Below are positions 27,368 to 35,647 of a stretch of DNA of 64,000 nt, in pieces. Each line of letters starts with the position of its first letter. The stretch's first letter is position 1. The stretch spans positions 1-64,000 of the forward strand of contig CAZBED010000004.1 of the NCBI GenBank assembly GCA_964490845.1, given 5' to 3'. The notes beneath the pieces are model-generated. The model ran no database searches and was not told the origin of the DNA. It saw only the letters and a list, made by a program, of their open reading frames with translations. The position numbers and the translations under genes are program-made. Source of the DNA: JADJSS01 sp964490845. GTDB lineage: Bacteria; Bacteroidota; Bacteroidia; Chitinophagales; JADIYW01.

Positions 27368-29152
27368 ATGAATAAACTCTACATCTCTTTTATACTATAC
27401 TTATCTGTTGTCAGCATTTCCTTCGCTCAAAATGAATTCTACAACAACGGTTCAATTGTTTATATCAATGGGAGAGTAAATACCAGTATTCCCACTTTAA
27501 AAGTGAATGGTACGATTAACAATAATAACGGTACGATTACCAATAATGCCGGATTGATTGAATTAGCCGGTGACTGGGTAAACACTTCATCTTCCTATTA
27601 TTATGTTTCAACCGGTATTGAACGCTTTACAGATACCTTTAACCAAACCATTTCAGGTAACTGGTCCGGGATAAGTGGAAATCAGAATCAGTTTTATGAT
27701 TTGAAAATAAATAAAACACAAGCAAGGGGCCAGACGGTATCCTTAACCTCTAATGTGCATATCAATGCAGCCGGAAGCCTGGCGTTTGAATCTTCTAATG
27801 GCATTATACGCACCGATAATGCCGGCCATTCAGACGATGGATCCGCCTATCCGTATTATTTGTATGTACAAAATCCAGACCCGACAAAAATGAGTGGTTA
27901 TAACTGGACAGCCGTATCTGTCTTTAACAATGATGGAGGGGCAACCACAAAATACATTGAAGGCAAACTAAAACTGGCCGTCAGCAGTAACAATACCTAT
28001 AAATTTCCTGTTGGTGTTGCACCCGCATCTTTAGACGGTATGGAGGGTGTATCAGTGAAATTCAATGATGTATTTACCACCACGGGATTATTGGCCTATC
28101 TTCAGCCGGTTCCGGCAGGCAGGGCTTCATTTACCAGCGATTTAATTACGAATGGTCAGATTCTATTTTATGATATAGGCAGTTTGCCAGCGGTGTCTCC
28201 AAATAATCAGTTTAACAATTGTGTAGGTACACCGGACGGACATGACGATGTGGTGGTAATAGACAATGCAATACCCTACGAATGGATACTGACACCCGAC
28301 GCAGCTCCCTCTGCAGCATTTGATTTATCACTCCATCCAGGCCCTAATCTGGATAATATATCGTGGGTGCAGATGGGTGCGGCCTGTAACAGCATTTATA
28401 AAAAGACCAAATACACGGCAAATGCCGGAATAATTGGCGGCGATGAGGCTGTAGGTCCAACCTATAATTTTGATGTACCGGGAGTATTGGGGCTCTATCA
28501 AAGGCCCAATGGCAATCAACTTTTCAGTCAAAACACTTTTTCCAGATTCAGGATTTTCGGAACTTCTTATGAGTATAATACTTCCTTGCCGATTGAATTA
28601 AAAGAACTAAAAGCGGAAGCAATCAATAATGAGTTTATAAAAGTGAACTGGTCAACGGCCAGTGAATTTAATAATAAGGGGTTTGTATTGCTTCGAAGCA
28701 CCAATGGAATTGATTTTGATTCTATAGCCTGGATAGGCGGTAATGGAACGACTAACAATCCGCATTCCTATCTTTTTGACGATTATAATGTGCAAAAAGG
28801 AATAGTCTATTATTACCGTTTAAAAGAAATAGATTATTTCGGAGCGTTTGCATATAGTCCGGTTGTTTCTGCAAAATTAATATTAACTAATCTTGAATCC
28901 ATACAGCTTTATCCAAATCCATCTTCCGGAAATGCAACATTACAAATTATTTCTCCTGTTGATGATACCTATACTTTAGAAATTTTTAATAGTATCGGAC
29001 AAAGTATGTTACGCAAACAAATAATGACAAAAGCAGGTATCATTAATACTACAAATTTGGCATCTACTGGCTGGTCAAAGGGCATGTATATCGTAAAAGC
29101 CCAGTCTCAATTAAAGAAAGAAATAAAAGGAATAAGATTCATTAAAGAATAA
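27368..29152 (+). CDS. Secreted surface protein with T9SS sorting domain (594 aa)
   Basis: Signal peptide ending near 'SISFAQ' (residue 21). The N-terminal part is Asn/Thr-rich with short beta repeats ('NNNNGTITNNAGLIEL'), like a surface filament. The middle domain (about 130-390) is of a type common next to sorting domains. Then comes the 'LPIELKELKAEAINNEF' Fn3-like linker and a type A T9SS domain ('LYPNPSSGNATL', 'IFNSIGQSML', ending 'IRFIKE'). It is followed after 10 bases by another exported protein gene, so both share the promoter at 27329. Function unknown beyond surface display. Confidence 0.85.
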   Translation: MNKLYISFILYLSVVSISFAQNEFYNNGSIVYINGRVNTSIPTLKVNGTINNNNGTITNNAGLIELAGDWVNTSSSYYYVSTGIERFTDTFNQTISGNWSGISGNQNQFYDLKINKTQARGQTVSLTSNVHINAAGSLAFESSNGIIRTDNAGHSDDGSAYPYYLYVQNPDPTKMSGYNWTAVSVFNNDGGATTKYIEGKLKLAVSSNNTYKFPVGVAPASLDGMEGVSVKFNDVFTTTGLLAYLQPVPAGRASFTSDLITNGQILFYDIGSLPAVSPNNQFNNCVGTPDGHDDVVVIDNAIPYEWILTPDAAPSAAFDLSLHPGPNLDNISWVQMGAACNSIYKKTKYTANAGIIGGDEAVGPTYNFDVPGVLGLYQRPNGNQLFSQNTFSRFRIFGTSYEYNTSLPIELKELKAEAINNEFIKVNWSTASEFNNKGFVLLRSTNGIDFDSIAWIGGNGTTNNPHSYLFDDYNVQKGIVYYYRLKEIDYFGAFAYSPVVSAKLILTNLESIQLYPNPSSGNATLQIISPVDDTYTLEIFNSIGQSMLRKQIMTKAGIINTTNLASTGWSKGMYIVKAQSQLKKEIKGIRFIKE

Positions 29153-29162
29153 AATACAATAT

Positions 29163-31244
29163 ATGAATAAATTAATTACACTTTTGTCCTTCATCCTGTT
29201 TTCTGTATTTGTTTCATACTCACAAACAGGCAATGTTGGTATTGGTACAGCAACACCGGATGGAACTTCTAAGTTGGATATATCGGCAAGTGATAAAGGT
29301 ATACTAATACCCAGAGTTGCATTAACAGCGGCAAATGCTGCATCGCCGATAACAAAAGCAGACGGGAGTGCAGCTTCTACTGGCGACCTCGCAACTCCAT
29401 TACTCGTGTACAATACTGCAACGGCAGGTTCTGGAGCGAATAAGGTAACACCCGGTTTTTATTACTGGAATGGCAGTAAGTGGGTAAGGGTAGTCAGTAA
29501 TGATAAAGAAGCGTGGATGACGAACGGAAATGCAGGCAATACAGCACCTTCTGCTGCTCTTGGTTCTGCGGTTGATAATAATTTTATTGGAAATACAGAC
29601 AGTGTGGACGTAGTACTGGCATCTGGGAATCTGGAACGAATCAGAATTAAAGGAATTTCATCGGGAACTACAAGACAGGGGTATGTTGGAATAGGAACAC
29701 AGACACCTACAAAACAGTTTCAGATAGTCGGCGGCACATCTGGTTCTGTTAATTTTCCGATGTCGCTTTGGTCCAACTGTGCTTCCTGCGGAAACCAGTT
29801 TAGCGGAACCGGTATCAAGTTTTCAAACTCAGGTGGTGGCACAAATGAGGATAATGGAAGTGTGGAATTATATGCCGTTCGGAACAGGACTGGCGGCGGT
29901 GGAGATTTTGGCATAAAAACAGCCACCAATACTCCTACCATGTATGAGCATATGCGAATAGAAGGCATAACGGGATATACGAGCTTGTATGCAACAACCG
30001 GCAGCGGTACATATACATCAGGATTTCGTCCAAGTTCAGCTCTGCATATATTATCTAAATCAACTGACCCACCTAAATTAACCATGGGTATCAGTTCCAA
30101 TCCGGCTGCTGATGATTTGATAGGTTCTATAGTAGCAAAGATTGATACATCATCCTCTAACAGTGATATTGCAGGAATACGGTTTAATGCAGACGCCGGA
30201 TGGCCGGGAACCTATAGCAATACAGACCTGCCGTCTCGTATTACGTTTTGGACAATACCTGATGGGTCAGGTACACAGGCAGAAAGGGTTCGTATTTCCA
30301 ACAATGGAAATATAGGTATAAATACCACTAATCCATTATCAAAATTACATGTTTTACATACCTCCAATACGGATGGATTATTACTTCAAAATACAACCGG
30401 TGGTTCGGGCTCAACGACTAACATCAATTTTGCAACCTATGCGGATGTTGTAGCAGGAACCAGCAGGCCTGGCGCACAAATAAAAGCTGTTGATTTAGGA
30501 AACTATTCAGCTTACTTGGCTTTCAGTACTAAAATCACTGGTGCGGATGCTAATGCTCTAGACGAGAGATTAAGGATAGATCCGAATGTAGTAGGTGTCT
30601 TTGGCTCTAAGCCCGTAGAGTTCGGTTTTAATGTGAGCGGCAAGCAGACCGATGCAGGTAAAATCGGTTATCAGACCTGGACATCGGGGGCGCTGGATAT
30701 TGTGGGTGCTGGAACAACTGCAGGAAGCAGGAAAGTGAAACTATGGGATAATGTTGAGGTTGCCGGAACTATATTTGCCAAAGAACGACATATTACCTAT
30801 CATAATTTCAACCAAGGTACATACAGGACTAATAGTAATTATATAGCTTACATTCCGGGTATGGGAGAAGGTGTGGATGACGAGTGGATAGGGTTGACCG
30901 GAGAGGATAATGACAGAACCGTTGAATGGGTGGCACCGTACGATGGGAAATTAGTAAAAGTTATTTTACGAGTCGGAAACGATAGCGGTTCTAACCCTGA
31001 CTTTGCTGGAAAACCTGTAATTTCTATCAATGGAACACTTTATCGTTTGGATGCCAATACCACTACACCAAGTTTAAGTGTAGAAAGTAATGCATCGGGA
31101 ACGTATAGTCCGACACAAAATAATACATTCAGCAGAGGAGACAGAATAGCTGTTGGATTTGCAATCGACGGATGTTCAAACTGCCGTATGGAAGACACGA
31201 ACTACTTCGTAGCGTTGATTTGGGAATATAATATTCAAGACTAA
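29163..31244 (+). CDS. Exported surface protein with NVGIGT-type repeats and an unusual C-terminal domain
   Basis: 693 residues. Signal peptide (about 1-20, 'FVSYSQ'). The first domain has 'NVGIGTATP' and 'DKGILIPRVALT', hallmarks of a large Bacteroidota family of surface or tail-fibre-like proteins; 'YVGIGTQTPTKQ' and 'NIGINTTNPLSKLHVL' repeat further on. No T9SS sorting domain and no endosialidase chaperone domain is visible. The last 150 residues (from about 541) form a separate beta-rich domain ('VEWVAPYDGKLVKVILRV', 'FSRGDRIAVGFAI', with 'GCSNC') that looks like a jelly-roll. The gene ends two bases before the converging hydrolase gene. Confidence 0.75.
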   Translation: MNKLITLLSFILFSVFVSYSQTGNVGIGTATPDGTSKLDISASDKGILIPRVALTAANAASPITKADGSAASTGDLATPLLVYNTATAGSGANKVTPGFYYWNGSKWVRVVSNDKEAWMTNGNAGNTAPSAALGSAVDNNFIGNTDSVDVVLASGNLERIRIKGISSGTTRQGYVGIGTQTPTKQFQIVGGTSGSVNFPMSLWSNCASCGNQFSGTGIKFSNSGGGTNEDNGSVELYAVRNRTGGGGDFGIKTATNTPTMYEHMRIEGITGYTSLYATTGSGTYTSGFRPSSALHILSKSTDPPKLTMGISSNPAADDLIGSIVAKIDTSSSNSDIAGIRFNADAGWPGTYSNTDLPSRITFWTIPDGSGTQAERVRISNNGNIGINTTNPLSKLHVLHTSNTDGLLLQNTTGGSGSTTNINFATYADVVAGTSRPGAQIKAVDLGNYSAYLAFSTKITGADANALDERLRIDPNVVGVFGSKPVEFGFNVSGKQTDAGKIGYQTWTSGALDIVGAGTTAGSRKVKLWDNVEVAGTIFAKERHITYHNFNQGTYRTNSNYIAYIPGMGEGVDDEWIGLTGEDNDRTVEWVAPYDGKLVKVILRVGNDSGSNPDFAGKPVISINGTLYRLDANTTTPSLSVESNASGTYSPTQNNTFSRGDRIAVGFAIDGCSNCRMEDTNYFVALIWEYNIQD

Positions 31245-31246
31245 AA

Positions 31247-32104
31247 TCAGGCGTAATTTTTGCCTTTCAGCAATTCTTCCGCCAAATGATAATTATCGAT
31301 TTGATCAGGATGGAAATCTCTTCGGAAATATTCACCGAACTGTTTGGCAAGTGTTCCGCCAAAACTTTCCCTGAATTTTGATAAAAATGCAATTAAATCC
31401 TGAGGGATATCTTTTGCCTTTACATCCTTATCGTTATAGGTAAGAACGGCAGTTCCAACCGCCAGATAAAACCACAATCCCCAGGTGGCAATGGCCATGC
31501 CACCTACACGAAGCGCATAACTGTCGTCCACTCTTTTCAGCACATCGAACGGAATGGATTTATGCTCGATTTCTTCTGCGGCATGCCACATAAATAAATC
31601 TTTCATCTCCTGCGGCATTTTTTCTGTGATATCTTTATTGATGATTCCGCTTTCTGCCAGCATGGCCGTATAATGTTCCAGTGCTACCGTTACGCTTAAA
31701 GCGATTTTATTACCCAAATTATTTTTCGTTAAACTGGTTCGAGCCCAATTTTCTATCCCATTCCAGGCTGTTTTTCTGAAGAAATCAACAAATTTCATCG
31801 GTTGTAAATCCTGTGATTCCATGATATCCCAGAACTTCTGGTGTTCAGCATAATGTGTACCTTCCTGACCGATGAAATTATCTACCCGTTTTTTTAATTC
31901 GGGGTCATTTTTATAGACTTCAGCAAAAGCTTTGACACTTCGGATAAAAAACTTTTCGCCATCCGGAAATGCCAGGTGTTGGGCATTCATGAAATGAGTG
32001 GCTATTGGATTGTCGTTATACCAGTGTTTGGGAAATGGTTTTTCAAATTTGAAATTCACCTTTCTGATTTTTGCTTCCGGTTTTTTTGTAGCTACTGCCG
32101 CCAT
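31247..32104 (-). CDS. Predicted metal-dependent hydrolase (PF10118/COG3687 family), paralogue B
   Basis: 285 residues, colinear with the protein at 26351-27217. It shares 'VNFKFEKPFPKHWYNDNP', 'FIGQEGTHYAEHQKFWD', 'WHAAEEIEHKSIPFDV' and the C-terminal 'RRDFHPDQIDNYHLAEELL'. The conserved Glu and His in the two helices suggest a di-metal centre. A -7 box TAATTTTG lies at 32125-32132. The two paralogues point the same way and bracket the surface-protein pair. Substrate unknown. Confidence 0.8.
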   Translation of the reverse strand: MAAVATKKPEAKIRKVNFKFEKPFPKHWYNDNPIATHFMNAQHLAFPDGEKFFIRSVKAFAEVYKNDPELKKRVDNFIGQEGTHYAEHQKFWDIMESQDLQPMKFVDFFRKTAWNGIENWARTSLTKNNLGNKIALSVTVALEHYTAMLAESGIINKDITEKMPQEMKDLFMWHAAEEIEHKSIPFDVLKRVDDSYALRVGGMAIATWGLWFYLAVGTAVLTYNDKDVKAKDIPQDLIAFLSKFRESFGGTLAKQFGEYFRRDFHPDQIDNYHLAEELLKGKNYA

Positions 32105-32124
32105 AAGTATTTAATTAGTTGAAC

Positions 32125-32132
32125 CAAAATTA
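32125..32132 (-). promoter_or_regulatory. -7 box TAATTTTG upstream of hydrolase paralogue B
   Basis: Perfect TAnnTTTG match ending 20 bases upstream of the ATG at 32104 on the minus strand; no consensus TTG at the expected distance. Confidence 0.45.
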
Positions 32133-32196
32133 GGCAACGATAGTACGTGTTGCTATAAACTTTAGATAATTTAGTAAAACAGGTTATACCCCGTTG

Positions 32197-33171
32197 TTAA
32201 TTAAATTTGTAACCTCTCAAAAACTCATCTATCCTCATTTTCTTTTTACCCTCCAGCTGCAACTCCTGAATATCCAGATATCCGTCTGCACATTTGATAG
32301 AAAGAAATGTTTTGTTGTCTGTGGAATAGTCAATAGATATTGGTCGATGGTCAATAGTAGATAATGATTTCCGAGGATTATGGACTATGGATTGTGGACT
32401 AATTTGAGATGTATATATCTTTAATACCTTTCCATCCAGATAAGTAAAGGCTGTAGGATAAGGCGATAAACCTCTTATTAAATTGTGAACTTCACGTATT
32501 GTTTTACTCCAGTCTATCTGGCAGTTTTCTTTAAATATTTTGGGTGCATGATGTAAATGAACTTGAGATTTAAGATTTGAAATTTGAGATGTAGCTTTTG
32601 CTTTATTGAGTTCAATAGCCCGAACTGTTTTTAAAACTAATTCTGCTCCCAAATCCATCAATTTATCATGGATTGTGCCGGCATTATCTTCATCCTCTAT
32701 ATTTATCTTTTCCTGATAAATAATATTGCCGGTGTCAATTTCATGCTGCAAAAAAAATGTAGTCACGCCCGTTTCGGTTTCACCATTGATAACCGCCCAG
32801 TTGATGGGAGCTGCTCCACGATATTGCGGCAGGAGAGAAGCATGTAAATTAAACGTACCAAATTCGGGCATCTGCCAAACCATTTCAGGTAACATACGAA
32901 AAGCAACGACGATAAATAAATTTGCCTGTAAAGCATTTAATTCATTAATGAAGCTAGGGTTCTTTAATTTTTCCGGCTGAAGAATATTCAGCCCATTTTC
33001 AACAGCATATTTTTTAACGGAAGACTGATTAATTTGCTGCCCTCGCCCGGAAGGTTTGTCCGGTGCCGTAACTACACCCACTACATTATAGTGATGTCTG
33101 ATTAAAATATCCAGCGAAGGGACCGCAAAATCCGGCGTTCCCATAAATATAATCCGAAGGTCTCTCCTCAT
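32197..33171 (-). CDS. fmt: Methionyl-tRNA formyltransferase
   Basis: Formylates initiator Met-tRNA using 10-formyl-THF. The catalytic domain has 'IIFMGTPDFAVPSL', 'TAPDKPSGRGQ', 'NLHASLLPQYRGAAPINWA' (the formyl-THF signature) and 'HEIDTGNI'. The C-terminal tRNA-binding domain has 'APKIFKE', 'IRGLSPYPTA' and ends 'KKKMRIDEFLRGYKF'. At 324 residues it is somewhat long. The extra residues near 191-208 and 253-283 ('TSQISNLKSQ' and 'TSQISPQSIVHN...STIDHRPISIDY') are encoded by repeat-like DNA. A -7 box TATATTTG lies four bases before the ATG. Confidence 0.94.
   Translation of the reverse strand: MRRDLRIIFMGTPDFAVPSLDILIRHHYNVVGVVTAPDKPSGRGQQINQSSVKKYAVENGLNILQPEKLKNPSFINELNALQANLFIVVAFRMLPEMVWQMPEFGTFNLHASLLPQYRGAAPINWAVINGETETGVTTFFLQHEIDTGNIIYQEKINIEDEDNAGTIHDKLMDLGAELVLKTVRAIELNKAKATSQISNLKSQVHLHHAPKIFKENCQIDWSKTIREVHNLIRGLSPYPTAFTYLDGKVLKIYTSQISPQSIVHNPRKSLSTIDHRPISIDYSTDNKTFLSIKCADGYLDIQELQLEGKKKMRIDEFLRGYKFN
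32325..32413. repeat. Repeat-like DNA inside fmt, element 2
   Basis: Low-complexity stretch of GTCAATAG (twice), GGTCGATGGTC and TGGACTATGG/TTGTGGAC units, typical of intergenic degenerate repeats in this phylum but here in frame inside fmt (residues about 253-283). It ends with the 13-mer AATTTGAGATGTA (32401-32413), which recurs exactly 180 bases away at 32581-32593. Confidence 0.6.
32561..32593. repeat. Repeat-like DNA inside fmt, element 1
   Basis: Tandem degenerate TTGAGATTT / AAGATTTGA / AATTTGAGAT units, translated on the minus strand as SQISNLKSQ at the linker between the catalytic and tRNA-binding domains. It shares the 13-mer AATTTGAGATGTA with element 2. Confidence 0.6.
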
Positions 33172-33175
33172 GCTA

Positions 33176-33183
33176 CAAATATA
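33176..33183 (-). promoter_or_regulatory. -7 box TATATTTG of fmt
   Basis: Perfect TAnnTTTG match with only four bases (TAGC) before the ATG at 33171; predicts a leaderless fmt transcript. Confidence 0.5.
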
Positions 33184-33261
33184 AAATAAAATCAGCGATG
33201 AACTTTTCTGTTTATGTGATTGCTATCGTTTGAGTTGATGCAAAGAGATGTGAAAAGCAAC

Positions 33262-33675
33262 TTATATCTTGATAAACCAGCCGCTGCCAGAAAAACGGGA
33301 AGTAGTTGTGTAATTACTGGAATACCCGTTAACATTTACAAACAGGTTACTATCTTCTATAATGCCTCTGTAATAAAAGTAATGCAGGCTTCCTATGTTA
33401 TAGTAAGTAATACAACTGTCTCCATTAATTGTATACGTTCCCGGCATGGTGCTGGAAAGGAGTTTTGAATATATTGAAACTGTTCCATCCTTATAATAGG
33501 TGAGTGTTTGCGTGTCACTGGCAATGGAAGGCGGAACATCAGAACTTACAGTTATCGTCCCTTTCCAGTTGCCAATTAGTTTAGTTTCTGTTTCAGATAA
33601 TGGCGGTTCTGTGCTACAGGAAATAATTACAGAACATAAAACTGCTGAAAAAATTAGATTAGTGGCTTTTTTCAT
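33262..33675 (-). CDS. Small lipoprotein, lipocalin-like
   Basis: 137 residues. Signal peptide with lipobox 'VIISC' (lipidated Cys near residue 20). The mature part begins 'TEPPLSETETKLIGNWKGTI' and is beta-rich, with 'LTYYKDGTVSIY' and 'GTYTINGDSCITY', like the small lipocalin-type lipoproteins frequent in Bacteroidota. It is anchored to a membrane, otherwise of unknown function. It lies upstream of fmt on the same strand, 90 bases apart, with fmt having its own -7 box. Confidence 0.7.
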   Translation of the reverse strand: MKKATNLIFSAVLCSVIISCSTEPPLSETETKLIGNWKGTITVSSDVPPSIASDTQTLTYYKDGTVSIYSKLLSSTMPGTYTINGDSCITYYNIGSLHYFYYRGIIEDSNLFVNVNGYSSNYTTTSRFSGSGWFIKI

Positions 33676-33801
33676 TCCCTACTTTTATATACAATATACA
33701 ATTTTTTGTTAATATGATGTTTGTTCTCACTCTAATTAACAGATATTTTTATCCTAAATCAATAAAATCAGTCCTGCACCACTGTTGATAAAATTTATGT
33801 T

Positions 33802-33830
33802 TTGAACTACTGAAACTTATCATAACTTTG
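33802..33830 (+). promoter_or_regulatory. Promoter TTG-N18-TAACTTTG of the 2-oxoacid oxidoreductase operon
   Basis: TTG at 33802-33804, TAACTTTG at 33823-33830, spacer 18; the first codon (TTG, 33857) is 26 bases downstream of the box. An ATG directly after the box is followed by a stop after three codons and is not a gene start. Confidence 0.7.
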
Positions 33831-33856
33831 ATGAAATTTTAACTAAAACATAAATT

Positions 33857-35647
33857 TTGAAACCTACAGATATTAAAGACTACGAATATTTTCATAAAGT
33901 TGTAGATTGCCAGTATGCCTGTCCTGCACATACACCCGTTCCCGAATATATTCGACTGATTGCTGAAGAAAAATACACAGAAGCCTATATGGTTAATTGG
34001 GAATCTAACGTGTTTCCTGGAGTTTTAGGCAGAACCTGTGACCGGCCGTGTGAGCCTGCCTGCAGACGTGGCAGGGTAGAAGATGAGCCGGTAGCTATTT
34101 GCCGGCTGAAACGTGTAGCAGCGGATAATAAAGGAGATATAAAGGCATTACTTCCCAAAATACCTTCCCAAAAAAATGGTAAACGAATTGCGCTTATCGG
34201 TGGCGGTCCGTCCTCATTAACGGTTGCAAGAGATTTGGCGCCTTTGGGATACGAAATACATTTATATGATAACCAGGAAGTTGGAGGTGGAATGATGCGC
34301 AGCCAGATTCCTTCTTTCCGATTGCCGGGTTCTGTTTTGGACCAGGAAGTGGGTTATATTCTGGATATGGGCATTCAAACACATTTTAATACCTATGTTT
34401 CCAGTTTAAAAGAAATAAAACAGAAAGGCTATGATGCCATATTTGTGGGCACAGGTGCCCCTCGTGGAAAGGATTTAAAAGACCTGACCGGGCGTTGGGA
34501 TGCCCCTTCTCACATACATATCGGAATAGAATGGCTGGCGAGTGTAGCCTTCGAACATATCCATACTATTGGCAAAAAAGTAATTGTACTGGGTGGTGGT
34601 AATACCGCTATGGATTGCTGCCGTACTTCTAAACGGTTAGGTGGCGAGCAGGTGACGGTTGTAGTCAGAAGCCCATTTAAAGAAATGAAGGCATCTCCCT
34701 GGGAAATTGAAGATGCACAACACGAAGACATTCCAATTCTGGATTGTATGGTACCAAAATCCTTCGTATCCGAAAATGGTGTACTTAAAGGTATGACTTT
34801 CGAAAAAGTACATGCTGTTTATGATGAACAGGGGAAACGCTCGTTAGTGCCAACCGGCGATGCAGAGGTGTTTATTGAGGCGGATGATGTATTGGTGGCC
34901 ATAGGACAGGAAAACAGTTTTCCGTGGATAGAACGCGACTTAGGAGTAGAGTTTGATAAATGGGAAATACCTGTAATTAACAAAAAAACATTCCAGTCAA
35001 CAGTGCCTTCTGTCTTCTTTGGCGGTGATGCTGCATTAGGCCCTAAAAATGTCATTACTGCCGTTGCGCAAGGCCATCAGGCTGCTATTTCCATTGATTT
35101 ATATTGCAATGGAAAAGACCTCCATAATGATAGACCTGCTCCGATGGTAAATCTGGTAAGCCAGAAAATGGGTATTCATGAGTGGATGTATGAAAATGAG
35201 GTAGTAGAAGATGTGCGTTATGCCGTTCCACATGCTTCTAAACAAAAAACATTGAAAGACAGAAAACTGGAGGTGGAATTAGGGTTTGCCACAGATACTG
35301 CCTATAAGGAAGCTCAGCGCTGTCTTAACTGTGATGTACAAACGGTGTTTATGGAATCCCGCTGTATCGAATGCGATGCCTGTATGGATATTTGCCCTAC
35401 AAGTTGCATCACCTTTACGCAAAACGGAGAAGAAGAAGAATTACGCACCCGTTTAAGCGCTCCATCCATACATCCCGAACAGGATTTATATGTTTCCAAT
35501 AACCTGAAAACAGGCAGAGTCATGGTCAAAGATGAAGATGTCTGCCTGCACTGCGGATTATGTGCAGAACGTTGCCCGACATCCGCGTGGGATATGCAAA
35601 AATTTTTATATCAAGTTTCTAAAGCCGGTCATTCATGCAATCATTAA
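33857..35647 (+). CDS. GltD-like FAD/NAD(P) oxidoreductase fused to a two-cluster ferredoxin
   Basis: 596 residues. The N-terminal helical Fe-S domain has cysteines at about 18, 22, 61, 65, 69 and 82 ('CQYACPAHTP', 'CDRPCEPACRRG'), as in GltD and related subunits. FAD-binding 'LIGGGPSSLTVARDL' lies near residue 113, and a second Rossmann fold 'VIVLGGGNTAMDCCR' near 240 is for NAD(P). The C-terminal ferredoxin domain carries two 4Fe-4S motifs, 'CIECDACMDICP' (about 502) and 'CLHCGLCAERCP' (about 561). The start is a TTG. It overlaps the next gene by 13 bases. It probably passes electrons between the 2-oxoacid oxidoreductase and NAD(P) (inference from operon and domains). Confidence 0.85.
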   Translation: MKPTDIKDYEYFHKVVDCQYACPAHTPVPEYIRLIAEEKYTEAYMVNWESNVFPGVLGRTCDRPCEPACRRGRVEDEPVAICRLKRVAADNKGDIKALLPKIPSQKNGKRIALIGGGPSSLTVARDLAPLGYEIHLYDNQEVGGGMMRSQIPSFRLPGSVLDQEVGYILDMGIQTHFNTYVSSLKEIKQKGYDAIFVGTGAPRGKDLKDLTGRWDAPSHIHIGIEWLASVAFEHIHTIGKKVIVLGGGNTAMDCCRTSKRLGGEQVTVVVRSPFKEMKASPWEIEDAQHEDIPILDCMVPKSFVSENGVLKGMTFEKVHAVYDEQGKRSLVPTGDAEVFIEADDVLVAIGQENSFPWIERDLGVEFDKWEIPVINKKTFQSTVPSVFFGGDAALGPKNVITAVAQGHQAAISIDLYCNGKDLHNDRPAPMVNLVSQKMGIHEWMYENEVVEDVRYAVPHASKQKTLKDRKLEVELGFATDTAYKEAQRCLNCDVQTVFMESRCIECDACMDICPTSCITFTQNGEEEELRTRLSAPSIHPEQDLYVSNNLKTGRVMVKDEDVCLHCGLCAERCPTSAWDMQKFLYQVSKAGHSCNH

